A program made the translations under genes and the position numbers. 64,000 bases of DNA from contig CAMMZC010000005.1 of assembly GCA_946529215.1 (NCBI GenBank), forward strand, positions 59,775 to 123,774. Direction: 5' to 3'. Below are positions 62,421 to 64,000 of this stretch, one piece after another. Source of the stretch: an uncultured Clostridia bacterium (GTDB taxonomy: Bacteria; Bacillota; Clostridia; TANB77; CAG-508). Positions within the stretch are counted from its first letter, which is position 1. Every line of letters begins with the position of its first letter. The notes under the pieces were generated by a model, which was given only the letters and a program-made list of their open reading frames with translations, did not search any database and was not told where the DNA came from.

Positions 62421-64000
62421 TTGAAAAAAGAAGAAGAAAATATATTTTCAGGTGCAATAAGTATGCAAGATGAAATTTCGCCAGCATATATTAATTTAAA
62501 AAATCCGAAATATATAGAAATAGACAATATGTATTATGCAGGATTAATTGTAGTTAATTATTACAGAGAGCAAGAAGATTTAATTTTAAAATCTTTAATT
62601 GAAACAAATATAAATATGAATATTTCGGTTTTTTATGAAAAACAAGATCCATATTCTACAATAAAAGATTTAACTTATCATATAGGAAATGTTGGTGTTG
62701 ATATTAACTCAAGTAATCAAAATAGGCAAGATATAGATTTGGCAGTTTACACATATAATGACGCAAAATATATTAGAAAAGAAATGCAAGTAAATAAAGA
62801 AGATTTATATTTTTTATATATTTATATTGATATTTATTCTGAGGATTTAAAAGAATTAGAATATTGTATAAATAAAATTGAAGGTGTAATGCAAGCAAAA
62901 GGGCTTATTACAAAAAGGGCAAATTTTAGAGAGGAGCAGGTTTTTAAATCTTGTTTGCCTTTTATGGAAAATAATTTAGACATAAAAAAATCTGCAAGAA
63001 GAAATATTTTAACATCAGGATTGCTTTCTACTTATCCATTTATTTCTGCATCAATTTTTGATGAAAATGGAATTTTTATTGGTAGAAATATTTACAATAA
63101 TTCTTTAATTTTTATAGACAGATATAATACAAATAAATATAAAAATGCAAATATGTGTATTTTTGGAACAAGTGGTTCTGGAAAATCATTTTTTACAAAA
63201 TTATTAATTTTAAGATATAGATTACTTGGAATTGAGCAATATGTAATCGATCCAGAAAGAGAATATTTAGAAATTTGCAAAAATTTGCATGGAACACAAA
63301 TAAAAATTGGACCTGCATCAGATACTTATGTTAATGTAATGGATATTAGAGAAGAAAGTTTAGAAGATGGAGAAAATGGCTATTTAGCAACAAAAATAAG
63401 TAAATTAATTGGATTTTTTAATTTAATTTTTGGTGAATTAAATGAAGAAGAAAAAGCACTTTTGGAAGAAAAATTAATAAAAACATACAATCTAAAAGGG
63501 ATAAATTTTAATGATAAAAGTTTATATAATTCAAAAAAATTTAAGTCAAGTAAAGATATGCCTTTACTAGTAGATTTATATCATATTTTAGAAAAAGATA
63601 AAAATACAAAAAAATTTCAAATAAAATTAATTCCATTTGTAAAAGGTTCACTTAATTTTTTTAATCATTATACAAATATAGAATTAAATAATAAATTGAT
63701 AATTGCAGATGTTTATGAATTAGGTGAAGACAATTTAAAATATGGAATGTATTTATTCACAGATTTGTTTTGGGACAAAATTAAAATAAATAGAAAAAAT
63801 AAAAAAGCAATTTACTTAGATGAAATTTGGAGGCTAATTGGAGTTACTTCAAATAAAGATGTAGCATCATTTATTTATAAAATATTTAAAACAATTAGAA
63901 AATATGGAGGAAGTGGAGTTGCAATAACTCAAGATGTTTCAGATCTATTTAGCTTAGAAAATGGAACTTATGGAAAAAGTATTTTAAATAATTCAAGTAT
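62421..64000 (+). CDS. VirB4-like T4SS ATPase, partial (runs off the window)
   Basis: The frame is open from 62421 to the end. TTG at 62421 follows AAAGGAGG by 10 bases. It has Walker A GTSGSGKS (about 249-256), then IDPEREYLE, and Walker B IYLDEIWRLIG near 467, then IRKYGGSGVAITQDVSDLF. This is a VirB4/TraC-type motor. The N-terminal part is shorter than in canonical VirB4, consistent with the split partner upstream. The C terminus is not seen. Confidence 0.88.
   Translation, partial: MKKEEENIFSGAISMQDEISPAYINLKNPKYIEIDNMYYAGLIVVNYYREQEDLILKSLIETNINMNISVFYEKQDPYSTIKDLTYHIGNVGVDINSSNQNRQDIDLAVYTYNDAKYIRKEMQVNKEDLYFLYIYIDIYSEDLKELEYCINKIEGVMQAKGLITKRANFREEQVFKSCLPFMENNLDIKKSARRNILTSGLLSTYPFISASIFDENGIFIGRNIYNNSLIFIDRYNTNKYKNANMCIFGTSGSGKSFFTKLLILRYRLLGIEQYVIDPEREYLEICKNLHGTQIKIGPASDTYVNVMDIREESLEDGENGYLATKISKLIGFFNLIFGELNEEEKALLEEKLIKTYNLKGINFNDKSLYNSKKFKSSKDMPLLVDLYHILEKDKNTKKFQIKLIPFVKGSLNFFNHYTNIELNNKLIIADVYELGEDNLKYGMYLFTDLFWDKIKINRKNKKAIYLDEIWRLIGVTSNKDVASFIYKIFKTIRKYGGSGVAITQDVSDLFSLENGTYGKSILNNSS

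Overview
The window is an AT-rich chromosomal segment around the replication origin of a low-GC Gram-positive bacterium. The dnaA-dnaN-recF-gyrB run, the divergent rpmH-rnpA-yidD-yidC-jag-mnmE-mnmG-rsmG-parA-parB run, and sporulation genes (spoIIR, spmA, spmB, a GerMN protein, an AbrB/SpoVT regulator) point to a spore-forming member of the Clostridia, probably an uncultured gut lineage. The lineage below class level is a guess. The SRP RNA is the short form without an Alu domain. Spore formers more often have the long form.

Layout. 1-10.4 kb: housekeeping genes mostly on the minus strand (ybaB, dnaX, SRP RNA, tadA, tRNA-Arg, phosphoglucomutase, a eukaryotic-type UDP-sugar pyrophosphorylase, pyrBI). 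The pyrBI operon has a leader peptide overlapping an intrinsic terminator. 10.5-13.8 kb: an accessory stretch. It holds a prepilin-like protein with a C-terminal formylglycine-enzyme-like (C-type lectin) domain whose last about 40 codons look like the variable region of a diversity-generating retroelement. Its promoter lies between 24-bp inverted repeats like a phase-variation switch, and a HicAB toxin-antitoxin pair follows. 13.9-28.6 kb: spoIIR, murA, walJ, spmAB, abrB-like, rsmI, a tRNA methyltransferase, GerMN, VanW-family, a 1435-residue 2-hydroxyacyl-CoA dehydratase activase-like protein and a J-domain protein. 28.7-31.1 kb: an ABC exporter.

31.3-39.95 kb: a compact type IV secretion-like operon on the minus strand. 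In order of transcription it has three VirB2-like pilins, a terminator, a PrgI-like protein, a VirB4 split into two genes, and a large VirB6-like protein. No relaxase, coupling protein or integrase is visible. 40-51.9 kb: a spermidine-synthase-like membrane protein, two tRNA-Ser genes, and the origin-proximal minus-strand genes. These are separated by four copies of a palindromic intercistronic repeat family. 52-54.1 kb: bipartite oriC flanking dnaA, with DnaA boxes and a DnaA-trio tract. 54.1-59.9 kb: dnaN, a 1-kb gene-poor spacer with 67-bp direct repeats, recF, an unknown gene and gyrB.

59.9-64 kb: a gene remnant, then a second secretion-like module. A hairpin-rich leader RNA ending in an intrinsic terminator precedes a PBECR4-type nuclease-like gene. 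Next come a VirB4 N-terminal-like gene and a VirB4 ATPase that runs off the window. A 33-bp promoter module containing two Spo0A-type boxes and the -35 element is identical upstream of this second VirB4 pair and of a hidden 37-codon membrane peptide near 17.1 kb. This suggests that a sporulation-stage regulator links them.
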